Positions 1-7,253 of a DNA stretch of 13,976 nt are shown here, piece by piece. The notes under the pieces were generated by a model, which was not told the DNA's origin, did no database searches, and saw only the letters and a list, made by a program, of their open reading frames with translations. Each line of letters begins with the position of its first letter. The stretch's first letter is position 1. This DNA comes from an uncultured Flavihumibacter sp. Its GTDB lineage: Bacteria > Bacteroidota > Bacteroidia > Chitinophagales > Chitinophagaceae. The stretch is taken from contig CAMLRX010000131.1 in NCBI GenBank assembly GCA_946482545.1, positions 1 to 13,976 on the forward strand. Reading direction: 5' to 3'. Made by a program: the position numbers and the translations under genes.

Positions 1-518
1 TTGTAAGCGGCCCTGTAATTATCGATCAGGATACTGGTATGCAGGTTGCCCGTGGGTGCGCGGTCGAAAAATACCACCGGAATCTTCCGGTTAAAAAAAA
101 GTTCGAGGTGTTCGATGGAAGGCGTATCTGCCGCGAGTGAAATCAGTAAACCATCCACCTGTTTGTTGTACATGGTAAGTACGGCCTGCTGCTCCTTTTC
201 AAAACTTTCCAGCGACTGGCTGATGATGAGGTTATATCCTTCTTTGTTGGCAGTACTTTCCATACCGGCGAGCACAGTAGCAATAAAATAGCTGTTGAGC
301 CTGTGTACAATTACGCCAATGGTATGTGTTTTACGTGTTCTCAAACTCTTGGCAAAAGTATTGGTGCGGTAGCCGAGCTTCTCTGCGGCCGCCATGATCC
401 TTTTTTTTGTTTCCCTGCTGATGGCGGGATGGTCCTGCAACCCGCGGCTCACGGTGGCGGCGGAAATTTTCAGGTGGCTCGCGATATCGTATATGGTAAC
501 GGCTTTTTCGGGCTTCAT
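1..518 (-). CDS. LacI-family transcriptional regulator, partial (C-terminus beyond the window)
   Basis: The minus-strand frame opens at ATG 518-516 and stays open to the window edge, giving 172 codons. The N-terminus (about residues 8-55) is a classic LacI helix-turn-helix: it begins TIYDIASHLKISAATVSRGL and continues to the hinge KLGYRTNTFAKSLRT. The periplasmic-binding-like ligand domain follows, starting at HTIGVIVHRLNSYF, with the usual GMESTANKEGYNLIIS, VDGLLISLA and IPVVFFDR blocks. About half of a normal 330-345 residue protein is visible. Family members are cytoplasmic dimeric repressors or activators that respond to small molecules, usually sugars; the ligand here cannot be read. The gene is divergent from the ECF sigma gene at 605. 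A palindrome and a -7-like motif lie just upstream of its start, so autoregulation is plausible. ATG 518 is the only start that keeps the whole helix-turn-helix. Confidence 0.93.
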   Translation of the reverse strand, partial: MKPEKAVTIYDIASHLKISAATVSRGLQDHPAISRETKKRIMAAAEKLGYRTNTFAKSLRTRKTHTIGVIVHRLNSYFIATVLAGMESTANKEGYNLIISQSLESFEKEQQAVLTMYNKQVDGLLISLAADTPSIEHLELFFNRKIPVVFFDRAPTGNLHTSILIDNYRAAY

Positions 519-522
519 GCTT

Positions 523-530
523 CAAATGTA
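523..530 (-). promoter_or_regulatory. Candidate -7 promoter element for the LacI-family gene
   Basis: Read on the minus strand this is TACATTTG, an exact match to the Bacteroidota -7 consensus TAnnTTTG. It ends four bases before the LacI ATG, so a transcript starting at the usual distance would have almost no leader. No convincing -33 TTTG is visible at the normal spacing. The call rests on motif match and position only. Confidence 0.35.
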
Positions 531-537
531 ATACATT
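525..537. promoter_or_regulatory. Palindrome, candidate regulator operator
   Basis: AATGTA-A-TACATT is a perfect inverted repeat with 6-bp arms around one central base. It overlaps the candidate -7 element of the LacI-family gene and lies between two divergent genes, a typical place for an autoregulatory operator. It lacks the central CG of many LacI-family operators and has odd length, so assignment to this regulator is inference. Confidence 0.35.
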
Positions 538-590
538 CATCAGTTCTGTACCAGCGCATAGTTCCATCCTCCTTGTTGCGGGATTATCAT

Positions 591-598
591 TATTTTTG
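591..598 (+). promoter_or_regulatory. Candidate -7 promoter element for the ECF sigma gene
   Basis: TATTTTTG matches the Bacteroidota TAnnTTTG consensus exactly and ends six bases before ATG 605. TTG triplets at 573-578 are the nearest -33-like sequences, but their spacing is shorter than the usual 19-21 bp. If the element is used, the sigma mRNA is leaderless or nearly so. Confidence 0.3.
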
Positions 599-604
599 AA
601 GGGA

Positions 605-1219
605 ATGTCAGCCCAACCCACCAACAGATGGAATGAAACAGAAGAGCGCGATCTTTTCACGCGGATAGCTTCCGGAGACCAGGAGGCCTTTGCCCGTGTT
701 TTTCATCATTTCAATAAGCGGATATTTCCTTTTGTGCTGAACATGATCAAGTCTGAAATACTGGCGGAAGAGATCGTCCAGGACATCTTCACCCAGCTTT
801 GGGTGAAACGGGAGGAGGCGCTGCAATGGGAACATCCGCAGGCCTATCTTTTTAAGATGGCCGCCAACCGCACGTTCGATCAGTTGCGTAAAATAGCCAG
901 GGAAACGCATCTTGTGCAGGCGCTCACGGAAACGATGAAGAATACACCACTCAACGATATTGAAGCCTGGCTGGACGGGAAAGAAGCCAGCCAACTGATT
1001 CACGAAGCCGTTGCCACGCTGCCACCACAACGTTTGAAAGTGTATACGCTGTGCAGGGAACAGGGGTTATCTTACAAAGAGGCCGCAGAGCAACTGGGGA
1101 TTTCGGTGAAGACGGTGCAGGCGCATTTGCAGGAGGCGACGAAGCAGATCAGGGCGTTTATCAGTTCGCAGCCGGGTGGGGCTTTGACGTTGTTGTTGCT
1201 GGGGTATTTGGGGAAATAG
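605..1219 (+). CDS. ECF-type RNA polymerase sigma factor (Bacteroidetes-expansion group)
   Basis: This 204-residue protein has the two-domain layout of ECF sigma factors. Region 2 is at about residues 20-97 (GDQEAFARVFHHFNKRIFPF, EEIVQDIFTQLWVKRE, AYLFKMAANRTFDQLRK) and binds core polymerase and the -10-like element. Region 4 is at about 135-187 (LPPQRLKVYTLCREQGLSYK, then AAEQLGISVKTVQAHL) and binds the -35-like element. A short hydrophobic tail (ALTLLLLGYLG) ends the protein, as is common in this group. The same frame could start at TTG 596 (adding MKG), but ATG 605 is preferred because the TTG lies inside a -7-like motif. Such factors normally sit next to a fecR anti-sigma gene. Here the neighbours are a divergent LacI-family gene and the 3' end of a convergent SusCD operon, so its anti-sigma partner and regulon are unknown. 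Confidence 0.93.
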   Translation: MSAQPTNRWNETEERDLFTRIASGDQEAFARVFHHFNKRIFPFVLNMIKSEILAEEIVQDIFTQLWVKREEALQWEHPQAYLFKMAANRTFDQLRKIARETHLVQALTETMKNTPLNDIEAWLDGKEASQLIHEAVATLPPQRLKVYTLCREQGLSYKEAAEQLGISVKTVQAHLQEATKQIRAFISSQPGGALTLLLLGYLGK

Positions 1220-1245
1220 TTTTTTCTTCAGGGTGTTTTTTTTCA

Positions 1246-1270
1246 CGCGATTGCTTCGTGACCTCGCAAC
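1246..1270. repeat. Dispersed palindromic repeat, copy A
   Basis: This 25-bp unit has the core GATTGCTTCGTGACCTCGCA. Its ends TTGC and GCAA can pair. It matches copy B at 1349-1373 in 24 of 25 positions. From memory, the GATTGCTTCG...CCTCGCAA pattern resembles short intergenic repeats scattered through many Bacteroidota genomes; that link was not checked. Confidence 0.7.
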
Positions 1271-1348
1271 GCAAAGGGGCAGAGACGCAAGGAGCGGTTG
1301 TATTTCGGGCAGGATTGGTTTTGGGTTTCTTGTTTGAGTTTTGTTTCC

Positions 1349-1373
1349 CGCGATTGCTTCGTTACCTCGCAAC
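1349..1373. repeat. Dispersed palindromic repeat, copy B
   Basis: Second 25-bp copy, 103 bp downstream of copy A, differing at one base (T at 1363 where copy A has G at 1260). Both copies have the same orientation. Confidence 0.7.
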
Positions 1374-1397
1374 ACGGCGCTACGGGCTGTTGAAGGT

Positions 1398-1424
1398 GGG
1401 ATAGCTTATGCAGGGATAGCTTAT
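1398..1424. repeat. Tandem 12-bp direct repeat, 15-bp period
   Basis: GGGATAGCTTAT occurs exactly at 1398-1409 and again at 1413-1424, separated by three bases (GCA). It lies within the repeat-rich gap and resembles a small slippage duplication. Confidence 0.7.
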
Positions 1425-1444
1425 TTAGCGATTGCTCCTGCCTC

Positions 1445-1480
1445 ATGATTACTTCGTAATTCATGATTGCTTCGTAACTC
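1445..1480. repeat. Two 18-bp tandem copies related to copies A and B
   Basis: ATGATTACTTCGTAATTC (1445-1462) is followed directly by ATGATTGCTTCGTAACTC (1463-1480), identical at 16 of 18 positions. The second copy runs into GCA and so matches the core of copies A and B with one base missing. The first copy contains a perfect ATTAC-TTC-GTAAT hairpin at 1448-1460. Confidence 0.7.
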
Positions 1481-1484
1481 GCAG

Positions 1485-1510
1485 GGGGCGCATCAGTTAA
1501 GACACGCCCC
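1485..1510. terminator. GC-rich stem-loop at the operon end, possible weak terminator
   Basis: GGGGCG (1485-1490) pairs perfectly with CGCCCC (1505-1510) around a 14-base loop. It starts 26 bases past the stop codon of the last minus-strand operon gene, where a terminator or 3'-end stabilising structure is expected. Neither strand has a T-run after the stem, so intrinsic termination is uncertain. Confidence 0.4.
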
Positions 1511-1536
1511 TTGATATACAGCGACACATTAACACG

Positions 1537-4005
1537 TTATTTCAAAGCATCTTTTATTCTTTTGAGCACAAGGGTGTAGTGCGCTTTTACCAGGTTGTCC
1601 GTTTCAGTTGAAATGTTTTTTTGTAGGGCGACTACCAGTTCGGATAACTGCATGCGGACCGTAGCCAGGCCATCGGGACCGTAAACTGTAGTTTTTAAAG
1701 GAGCGGCTCCGGCGGGAGCAAACAGCACAAGCATACGATCCAGGTATTGCAACTGAAGGTTTCTGCTGAAGGGATCTGAGGTTCCACCGCCATACAAGTC
1801 ACGCCAGATGCTGAGACGGACGGAACGCATGTATTCCTGCAACGAATAACTTCCGGGGTAGAGGGCCGCGGCTTCCTGGAGTTGGGTAAACACAGTGGTG
1901 TTGATGAGTTTGCTGAGTACCTCATCCTGCAACCCTCCAATGATGTCGAGGGCTGAAACACCTGTTTTGTTCAACACATTTTGGTCCACCAGCCACCGGG
2001 GTGCGGTAAACACATTGCGTGCTATGAACGCGACCGCTTCACGCTGAATGGTTGCGGGTACCGGCGCATATACGGCACCGGGTTGATCGGTGGTTTTGAG
2101 TGTGCTGTACCTGCCGCCAATGTTACGAAGTACATGCGTAACATATTGAGAGTACTGGTTGAGGATGGCGCTGTGCATTTCCTTTACATCGGCGTAATTT
2201 TCGCCCGGCACACCGAACCATTTTACGAGCGATGGCACCATTCTTTTTAAATTCTTTATGCCATACTCCCCGGCTTTCATCGCATTATCACCGAGATCCT
2301 CGTTCTGTACGCGGGGATCGGCGGATACTGTTTCGCCTCCGAACCACAACCTTTTGTTGCCGGCATTCGCCAGGACCATCTTCTTCAGCAACGCACTTTC
2401 TTCCTCCGCATTCACCGCGGTAGGAAAATAACAGTAGCCCCATTCAATCGCCCATTTATCGTAATCGCCGATTCGGGGGAAGATGTGCTGTCGCCTGAGG
2501 TGGTCCTCCGACTGGGCCACATAATTGAAACGCGCGTAATCCATTATGGATGCGGTATGGCCATATTTTGTGAGCCAGGCGGTATCGCGGAGTTTTTCCA
2601 CGGGCGTGGCGGAACTGGCGCTGAAATTGTGCAGGAGCCCGAGGGTATGTCCTACTTCGTGAGAAGAAACGAACCTGATCAGTTGGCCCATCAATTCATC
2701 ACTGAACACCATTTTTCTGGCACCCGTATCAATTGCGCCAGCCTGCACGAAATACCAGTCGTGTACCAATTTCATCACATTGTGGTACCAGTTGATATGT
2801 GTTTCGATGATTTCACCGCTGCGCGGATCGGACACCTGCGGACCGCTTGCATTGGGCAGATCGGAAGGTTTGTACACCAGGGCTGAATGCCGTGCGTCTT
2901 CCAGCGACCATGACGGATCTTCTTCTAGCGTTGGCGCTCTTCGTCCAATGATGGCGTTTTTAAAGCCTGCTTTTTCAAAGGCGCTGTTCCAGTCGTTGAT
3001 GCCCTGTACCAGGTAGGGAATCCATTGTTCGGGGGTGAGCGGGTCCACGTAAATGACGATTGGCTTCGCGGGTTCCACCAATTCTCCTCTTTTATACCGC
3101 GCCATATCTTCGGGACGTGGCTCCAGCCGCCAGCGCTGGATGATGGAACGTTTGGTCACCCGCTGGCCGTTCCGGTCGAAATCAACATAGCTGGTAGTAA
3201 AGTATCCGAGCCTTTCATCGGCGAAACGCGGACGCATCGGTTCTTTGGGCAACAACACCAGTGAAGTGTTGATCTCAATCGTTGCGTTACCACCACCGGT
3301 GGCTGCGGGTGCGCCGTTTACCAGGGAGTTTCCCGCCGGGGCACGGGAATAGGTTTTCATGGTCCTGATCTCCGTATTGGTGGGGAAACTTTTTACGTCA
3401 AGCAGGAAAGATTTATCCGACTGGTAAGCCTGTAACCGGAAAGCTGATTTTGATCCGCCGAAGAACAACATATCGTTGTCGCTGTTCAACAAATCCGTCA
3501 TATCTATCAGCGAATAGCCTATACCGGTAGCACTATCCTTTCTGCTGGCTTTCACTTCAAAAATCATCGTGATGGGCAGGATACCGTTCTTTACGACCGC
3601 ACGGTAGAGCGGCATTGTGGAATCGGATGAGCGTTCCCGGTAAGAAACGGAACGGACGAATATTTTTCCGTTCGGCGCCTTTTCGAAACGGATCAGGTTC
3701 TCATTGATCTGATCGCCCACAAACCCTTTTATACTGCCCTCTCCCCTCATTTCAGCGGAAGTACCGGCAAGCCTGGAAACGATGAGCACATCTCTTCCAA
3801 AAACTGAGTCGGCAAGTTCGAAGTAACATTTAGTATCGTTCCGGTAAACGGTGAACAGTCCTTTCGAAATTTTCATTTGCGCATTAACGAAAGCCTCATA
3901 TCCCGTACCGGTTCGTTTGGGGGGAATCGAATCTTTTTTCTGACCGATAGCGGAAAGAGAAAGCACCTGCGCCAGTAGAATGGCGGCAACAAATCGTATC
4001 ATCAT
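1537..4005 (-). CDS. Secreted zinc-dependent metalloprotease (metzincin-like, DUF5118/DUF5117/DUF4953 architecture)
   Basis: This 822-residue protein begins with a signal peptide (MMIRFVAAILLAQVLSLSAI, cleavage near GQ) and is probably periplasmic or surface exposed. About residues 35-95 resemble the N-terminal DUF5118 segment and about 95-290 the DUF5117 region. From about 315 the catalytic part carries the extended zinc motif HEVGHTLGLLH, with ligands H449, H453 and H459 and catalytic E450. The Met-turn SIMDY follows at 486-490 (M488), so the active site looks intact. The family is thought to consist of peptidases; no substrate can be read. The gene is last in the minus-strand train, 24 bp after the S9 peptidase gene. 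Two ATGs are adjacent at the start, and either leaves the signal peptide intact. Placement downstream of susCD suggests it degrades imported or surface-bound peptide material. Confidence 0.92.
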   Translation of the reverse strand: MMIRFVAAILLAQVLSLSAIGQKKDSIPPKRTGTGYEAFVNAQMKISKGLFTVYRNDTKCYFELADSVFGRDVLIVSRLAGTSAEMRGEGSIKGFVGDQINENLIRFEKAPNGKIFVRSVSYRERSSDSTMPLYRAVVKNGILPITMIFEVKASRKDSATGIGYSLIDMTDLLNSDNDMLFFGGSKSAFRLQAYQSDKSFLLDVKSFPTNTEIRTMKTYSRAPAGNSLVNGAPAATGGGNATIEINTSLVLLPKEPMRPRFADERLGYFTTSYVDFDRNGQRVTKRSIIQRWRLEPRPEDMARYKRGELVEPAKPIVIYVDPLTPEQWIPYLVQGINDWNSAFEKAGFKNAIIGRRAPTLEEDPSWSLEDARHSALVYKPSDLPNASGPQVSDPRSGEIIETHINWYHNVMKLVHDWYFVQAGAIDTGARKMVFSDELMGQLIRFVSSHEVGHTLGLLHNFSASSATPVEKLRDTAWLTKYGHTASIMDYARFNYVAQSEDHLRRQHIFPRIGDYDKWAIEWGYCYFPTAVNAEEESALLKKMVLANAGNKRLWFGGETVSADPRVQNEDLGDNAMKAGEYGIKNLKRMVPSLVKWFGVPGENYADVKEMHSAILNQYSQYVTHVLRNIGGRYSTLKTTDQPGAVYAPVPATIQREAVAFIARNVFTAPRWLVDQNVLNKTGVSALDIIGGLQDEVLSKLINTTVFTQLQEAAALYPGSYSLQEYMRSVRLSIWRDLYGGGTSDPFSRNLQLQYLDRMLVLFAPAGAAPLKTTVYGPDGLATVRMQLSELVVALQKNISTETDNLVKAHYTLVLKRIKDALK

Positions 4006-4029
4006 ACAGTAAAATGGCCGGAGCCGGGT

Positions 4030-6120
4030 TTATAAATATTGAAGGAAGAATGCCCTTACTTTGTTTTCATAATAGGTTTTGTATGGCCCTTCGTAGTGAT
4101 GGGACTGGTTGGGAAGCACGAGCAATTCAAAGTTCTTACCTGCTTTCACCAGCGCATCTACAAGACGGAAGGTATTCCCTGGGTGAACGTTGTTGTCCGT
4201 TTCACCGGTCACAAGCAATAACCTTCCTGCCAAACTGGAAGCGAGTTCCATATTGTTTTTCACTTTAAAACGGAATGGTTTTGAAGTAGTGGAATCATAA
4301 GCAATACCCTGGTAGGTTTCGCCCCAGCTTTTGTGGTAAAAAGCGTTGTCGTGGTTGCCTGCGGAAGCTACCGCGGCTTTATAGAATTCAGGGTACGTGC
4401 AGATAGCGGCTGCAGCCATGGCCCCGCCGCCAGAATGCCCGATGATTCCAACGCGCGCGCTGTCCATATAGGTATTGCCGCGCATCAGCTGCCGGAGCCC
4501 GTGCCTGTCATCTTCCAGTGCATAATCACGGAGGTTTCCGTAACCATAAGTAGCGTACGCTTTTCCTCTGAACGGACTGCTTCCTCTGTGCCCCATCACC
4601 ACTACAATAAACCCGGCTTCTGCCAGCGCCGCGTTGTTGTATTTGTCGAACACGGTAAAATCGGGCCATACGGTCTCCGTAAATGGCCCGGGATACACCT
4701 GGGAAATGACGGGATATTTTTTAGTGGAATCGAAACGGGAAGGCTTCCAGATCAGGCCGTACAGCAAGGTGGAATCATCGGCGGCTTTCACGGTGAAAGG
4801 CTCGGGATGACGCCACCCATAACCATACAGGCGCGACACATCCGGTTTTTCAAGTTCCATCAATAATTTCCCGGCAAGCGAACGGATCGTGATCTGCGGC
4901 GACTGGTCTATGCGCGAAAACACATCTATATAATATTTGCCTTCCGGATGGAACCATACTTTGTGGTGCGCATTTTCTTTCGTGTGCAGCTTCACCGCAC
5001 CACCTTCCAGCGACACTTCATACAAATGCTGGAGGTTAGGATTTCTTCCCGGTTCTTTTCCATATCCGTAGAAATAAAGTTTTCTGCCACGCTCGTCCAG
5101 CCTTACTTTTCTTGCTGCCGTCCACGCTCCGTTGGTGAGGGTTCGTTTCAATTGCCCGTTCCGGTCGTACAGGTAGAAGTGCCCCCACCCTGAGCGGTCG
5201 CTCCACCAGAGCCATTCGTTGCCATTGTTTACGGGGATCACCTGGAAGAGGTCGGGGCTGAAATAACGATCTGTTGTTTCAGCAATGATCATGCGTATTT
5301 TGCCGGAAACAAGGTGTGCTGCACACAATTCAATTTGTTGGCCGGTTCTGCTTTTCCGGGTAAAGAATACTTCATTGAATAATGGGTTGGATCCGATTAT
5401 CTTCACTTCCTGGTCTTTCCACTTTGTGATACCCACTTTGTTTATCCTGCCGGATGTATCGCCAATATAGAGTTCGTACTGCGTAACGGCAGTATCTCCG
5501 GCGAGTTGGTATTTCCATTTTTCCATCCAGGGATGTGGCGGCATGCTGTGCACCAAGGGCATTTCAAATACCTTCTTATTGTCTTCTCGGAGCGCGTAAA
5601 AAAAAGCGGAGGTATCCACCCAACGGGCAACAGTAGCCGCAGGACGGTCGGCCCTTTCATCCGCCTCGTATTCACCAAAGGAGTAATAGCGTGTGCCATC
5701 CGTACTGAGGCGCTTTGTTTCCACACTATCCCGTTGCAGGAACAACTGATGCCCGTTACTGTACAACACATACCTTTTGTTGGCGGTATGCTCCCCCACA
5801 CCACGGTATTTTACCGGCTTCTTCGGACCGGGATCAGGGCCGGGCAGCAATTTCTTCGTTTTCGCAACCGGATCGGCCAGCCAGTATTTCCTTACCCCGG
5901 GCGTATCTTCCCATACATACCAGAACGCATTGGAATCGGGCAGGAAGAATGGAACAATGTCCAGACTTCCCACCAGTTTTCTCAGCGCAGGAATATCAAA
6001 GGAATCGACCGTGGCCGTTCTTTTGAGGTCCACCGGATACGAAGGAGAATATTGCGCCTTCAATACATGTTGCACCTGTATACAAAGACACAGCAACAAC
6101 AATTTCTTCGCGTTCATCAT
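4030..6120 (-). CDS. Secreted S9-family serine peptidase (DPP-IV / prolyl oligopeptidase type)
   Basis: This 696-residue protein has a signal peptide (MMNAKKLLLLCLCIQVQHVL, cleavage near KAQ). A beta-propeller-like N-terminal region spans about residues 40-440 and an alpha/beta-hydrolase domain about 450-696. The hydrolase part shows the nucleophile elbow GHSGGG (S563), the acid in TGETDNN (D642) and the histidine in NQSHHYEG (H674 by alignment, with H675 next to it), so the triad looks complete. S9 enzymes cleave short peptides, often after proline. I do not see a clear Glu-Glu amine-binding pair in the propeller, so dipeptidyl-peptidase activity should not be assumed. Its ATG overlaps the stop codon of the thioredoxin-like gene by one base (TGATG), implying translational coupling. 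It probably trims peptides in the periplasm before uptake into the cytoplasm. Confidence 0.93.
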   Translation of the reverse strand: MMNAKKLLLLCLCIQVQHVLKAQYSPSYPVDLKRTATVDSFDIPALRKLVGSLDIVPFFLPDSNAFWYVWEDTPGVRKYWLADPVAKTKKLLPGPDPGPKKPVKYRGVGEHTANKRYVLYSNGHQLFLQRDSVETKRLSTDGTRYYSFGEYEADERADRPAATVARWVDTSAFFYALREDNKKVFEMPLVHSMPPHPWMEKWKYQLAGDTAVTQYELYIGDTSGRINKVGITKWKDQEVKIIGSNPLFNEVFFTRKSRTGQQIELCAAHLVSGKIRMIIAETTDRYFSPDLFQVIPVNNGNEWLWWSDRSGWGHFYLYDRNGQLKRTLTNGAWTAARKVRLDERGRKLYFYGYGKEPGRNPNLQHLYEVSLEGGAVKLHTKENAHHKVWFHPEGKYYIDVFSRIDQSPQITIRSLAGKLLMELEKPDVSRLYGYGWRHPEPFTVKAADDSTLLYGLIWKPSRFDSTKKYPVISQVYPGPFTETVWPDFTVFDKYNNAALAEAGFIVVVMGHRGSSPFRGKAYATYGYGNLRDYALEDDRHGLRQLMRGNTYMDSARVGIIGHSGGGAMAAAAICTYPEFYKAAVASAGNHDNAFYHKSWGETYQGIAYDSTTSKPFRFKVKNNMELASSLAGRLLLVTGETDNNVHPGNTFRLVDALVKAGKNFELLVLPNQSHHYEGPYKTYYENKVRAFFLQYL

Positions 6121-7241
6121 CAGTTGGAGTTTTCATTCAGCCTTTTCAGTTGGGAATTGGCCAGTGATACGAGGTGCGGATTAGTGGATGTGTTAACTAC
6201 GTCGCTGAACATACGCTTCAGGATACCGTCAAATTCGCTCTTTGGAAGATGGGTCATGTAGCCACCGATGAAGGAGAAGAATACACGTTTGTGCTCCTCC
6301 GAAAACTTAGTGGCATTCGCTGCCAGTAATTCAAGCAGTTCCTCATCATCCTTACGCCCTGCAGCATCCGCGATCTTCACCAGTTCCACCAGTTGTTTTT
6401 TATCTTTCATACCAGAAGCTTCAGCATACGCCACCAGGTCCTTGAACATACCTGGCGTATAAGGTTCTTTTTTGAAGTACCAGTCGCGCAGCGCATGTTC
6501 CGCCAAAGCACCATACAAGTTTCTTATTCTTGCATCCACTGTATCGGCAGCAATCTTCTTCACGAAAGCCTTCCTGTTTTGCACAAGGTAACGGAACGAG
6601 GTCGAATGTACATTGGACAAGTACATCGCGTACCTGTTTTCTCCAAAGAGGAACCAGTTTTCCGGTGCGGTTATTTCTTTCAGCGTAAGCGAAGCCAGGT
6701 ATTCTTTAGCAGCATTCTGTGCGGCGGGTATCTCCTGCACTTCCACTTTCATTCTGATATAGTTCCTCCAAACTTCGGGCGTTCGGTTGCCGGAAGCATA
6801 AGCCTGCTCCAGCGCAAATACTTTATTGTCCGGAGCCATCCCAGAGCGAACGGTCGATACGAATTGCGAATCGCTCATGCCGCCGATGAATTTGAAATGC
6901 AGGGAACCATCCGGCTTCAGCAGCAGAAAAGTGGGGAACGCACCCACGGCGTATTTTTTCAGCAACGCCGGCCCCTCTCCTTTCTCCATATCCATTTTTA
7001 GGTTCACGAAATGCGCGTTCATAAACGCGCCTACGTTTTCTTTCGGAAACACCTGCTTATCCATGCCTTTACACGGTCCGCACCATTCAGTATAACAATC
7101 GATGAAAACCAGCCGGTCTTCTTTACCGGCTTTGTTCAGCGCCTCCTGGAACGTAATTTTTTCAAACTTTACCCCTTGTGCAAGCGCGCTCATACCTGTG
7201 AAAGAAAGTATTGCGGCCAATACGAACAGCCATTTCTTCAT
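6120..7241 (-). CDS. Secreted thioredoxin-family protein with a long C-terminal extension
   Basis: This 373-residue protein has a signal peptide (MKKWLFVLAAILSFTGMSAL, cleavage near AQ). A thioredoxin fold covers about residues 25-135, with the active site WCGPC (C54 and C57) and the cis-proline in GAFPTF (P103), both intact. The remaining 235 or so residues are charged and look mostly helical. They match no domain I recognise and make the protein more than twice the size of a bare thioredoxin. In the periplasm it may reduce or shuffle disulfides. One plausible role here is to open disulfide-bonded peptide substrates for the two downstream peptidases, but this is inference from context. It starts 12 bp after the metallopeptidase-like lipoprotein gene and shares one base with the S9 peptidase start. 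Confidence 0.9.
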   Translation of the reverse strand: MKKWLFVLAAILSFTGMSALAQGVKFEKITFQEALNKAGKEDRLVFIDCYTEWCGPCKGMDKQVFPKENVGAFMNAHFVNLKMDMEKGEGPALLKKYAVGAFPTFLLLKPDGSLHFKFIGGMSDSQFVSTVRSGMAPDNKVFALEQAYASGNRTPEVWRNYIRMKVEVQEIPAAQNAAKEYLASLTLKEITAPENWFLFGENRYAMYLSNVHSTSFRYLVQNRKAFVKKIAADTVDARIRNLYGALAEHALRDWYFKKEPYTPGMFKDLVAYAEASGMKDKKQLVELVKIADAAGRKDDEELLELLAANATKFSEEHKRVFFSFIGGYMTHLPKSEFDGILKRMFSDVVNTSTNPHLVSLANSQLKRLNENSN

Positions 7242-7253
7242 ACGTTGAATTTA

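Larger units (their letters stand above)
1220..1536. other. Gene-free, repeat-rich gap between convergent transcription units
   Basis: This 317-bp gap lies between the stop codon of the ECF sigma gene and the stop codon of the minus-strand peptidase operon. I see no credible gene in it. It contains two 25-bp near-identical repeat copies, a pair of 18-bp tandem copies of the same core, a 12-bp direct repeat and a GC-rich stem-loop, each listed separately. The stretch 1271-1345 carries a purine-rich segment (GCAAAGGGGCAGAGACGCAA) and then a T/G-rich run with no gene signal. Confidence 0.8.

Noticed and set aside
596..604. TTG start for the ECF sigma factor
   Set aside because: The TTG overlaps a TAnnTTTG promoter-like motif, and an ATG follows three codons later with no loss of the sigma domain.
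1246..1483. CRISPR array
   Set aside because: The repeats are few, degenerate and irregularly spaced, the spacing is over 100 bp in part, and no cas gene is nearby.
1243..1527. Minus-strand open frame of 94 codons in the repeat-rich gap
   Set aside because: It is made almost entirely of repeat copies and low-complexity sequence, has no recognisable protein pattern, and probably reflects read-through of the repeats.
5506..6261. Plus-strand open frame of 251 codons
   Set aside because: It lies antisense to the S9 peptidase and thioredoxin-like genes, which have clear motifs and signal peptides, and its own translation shows no domain.
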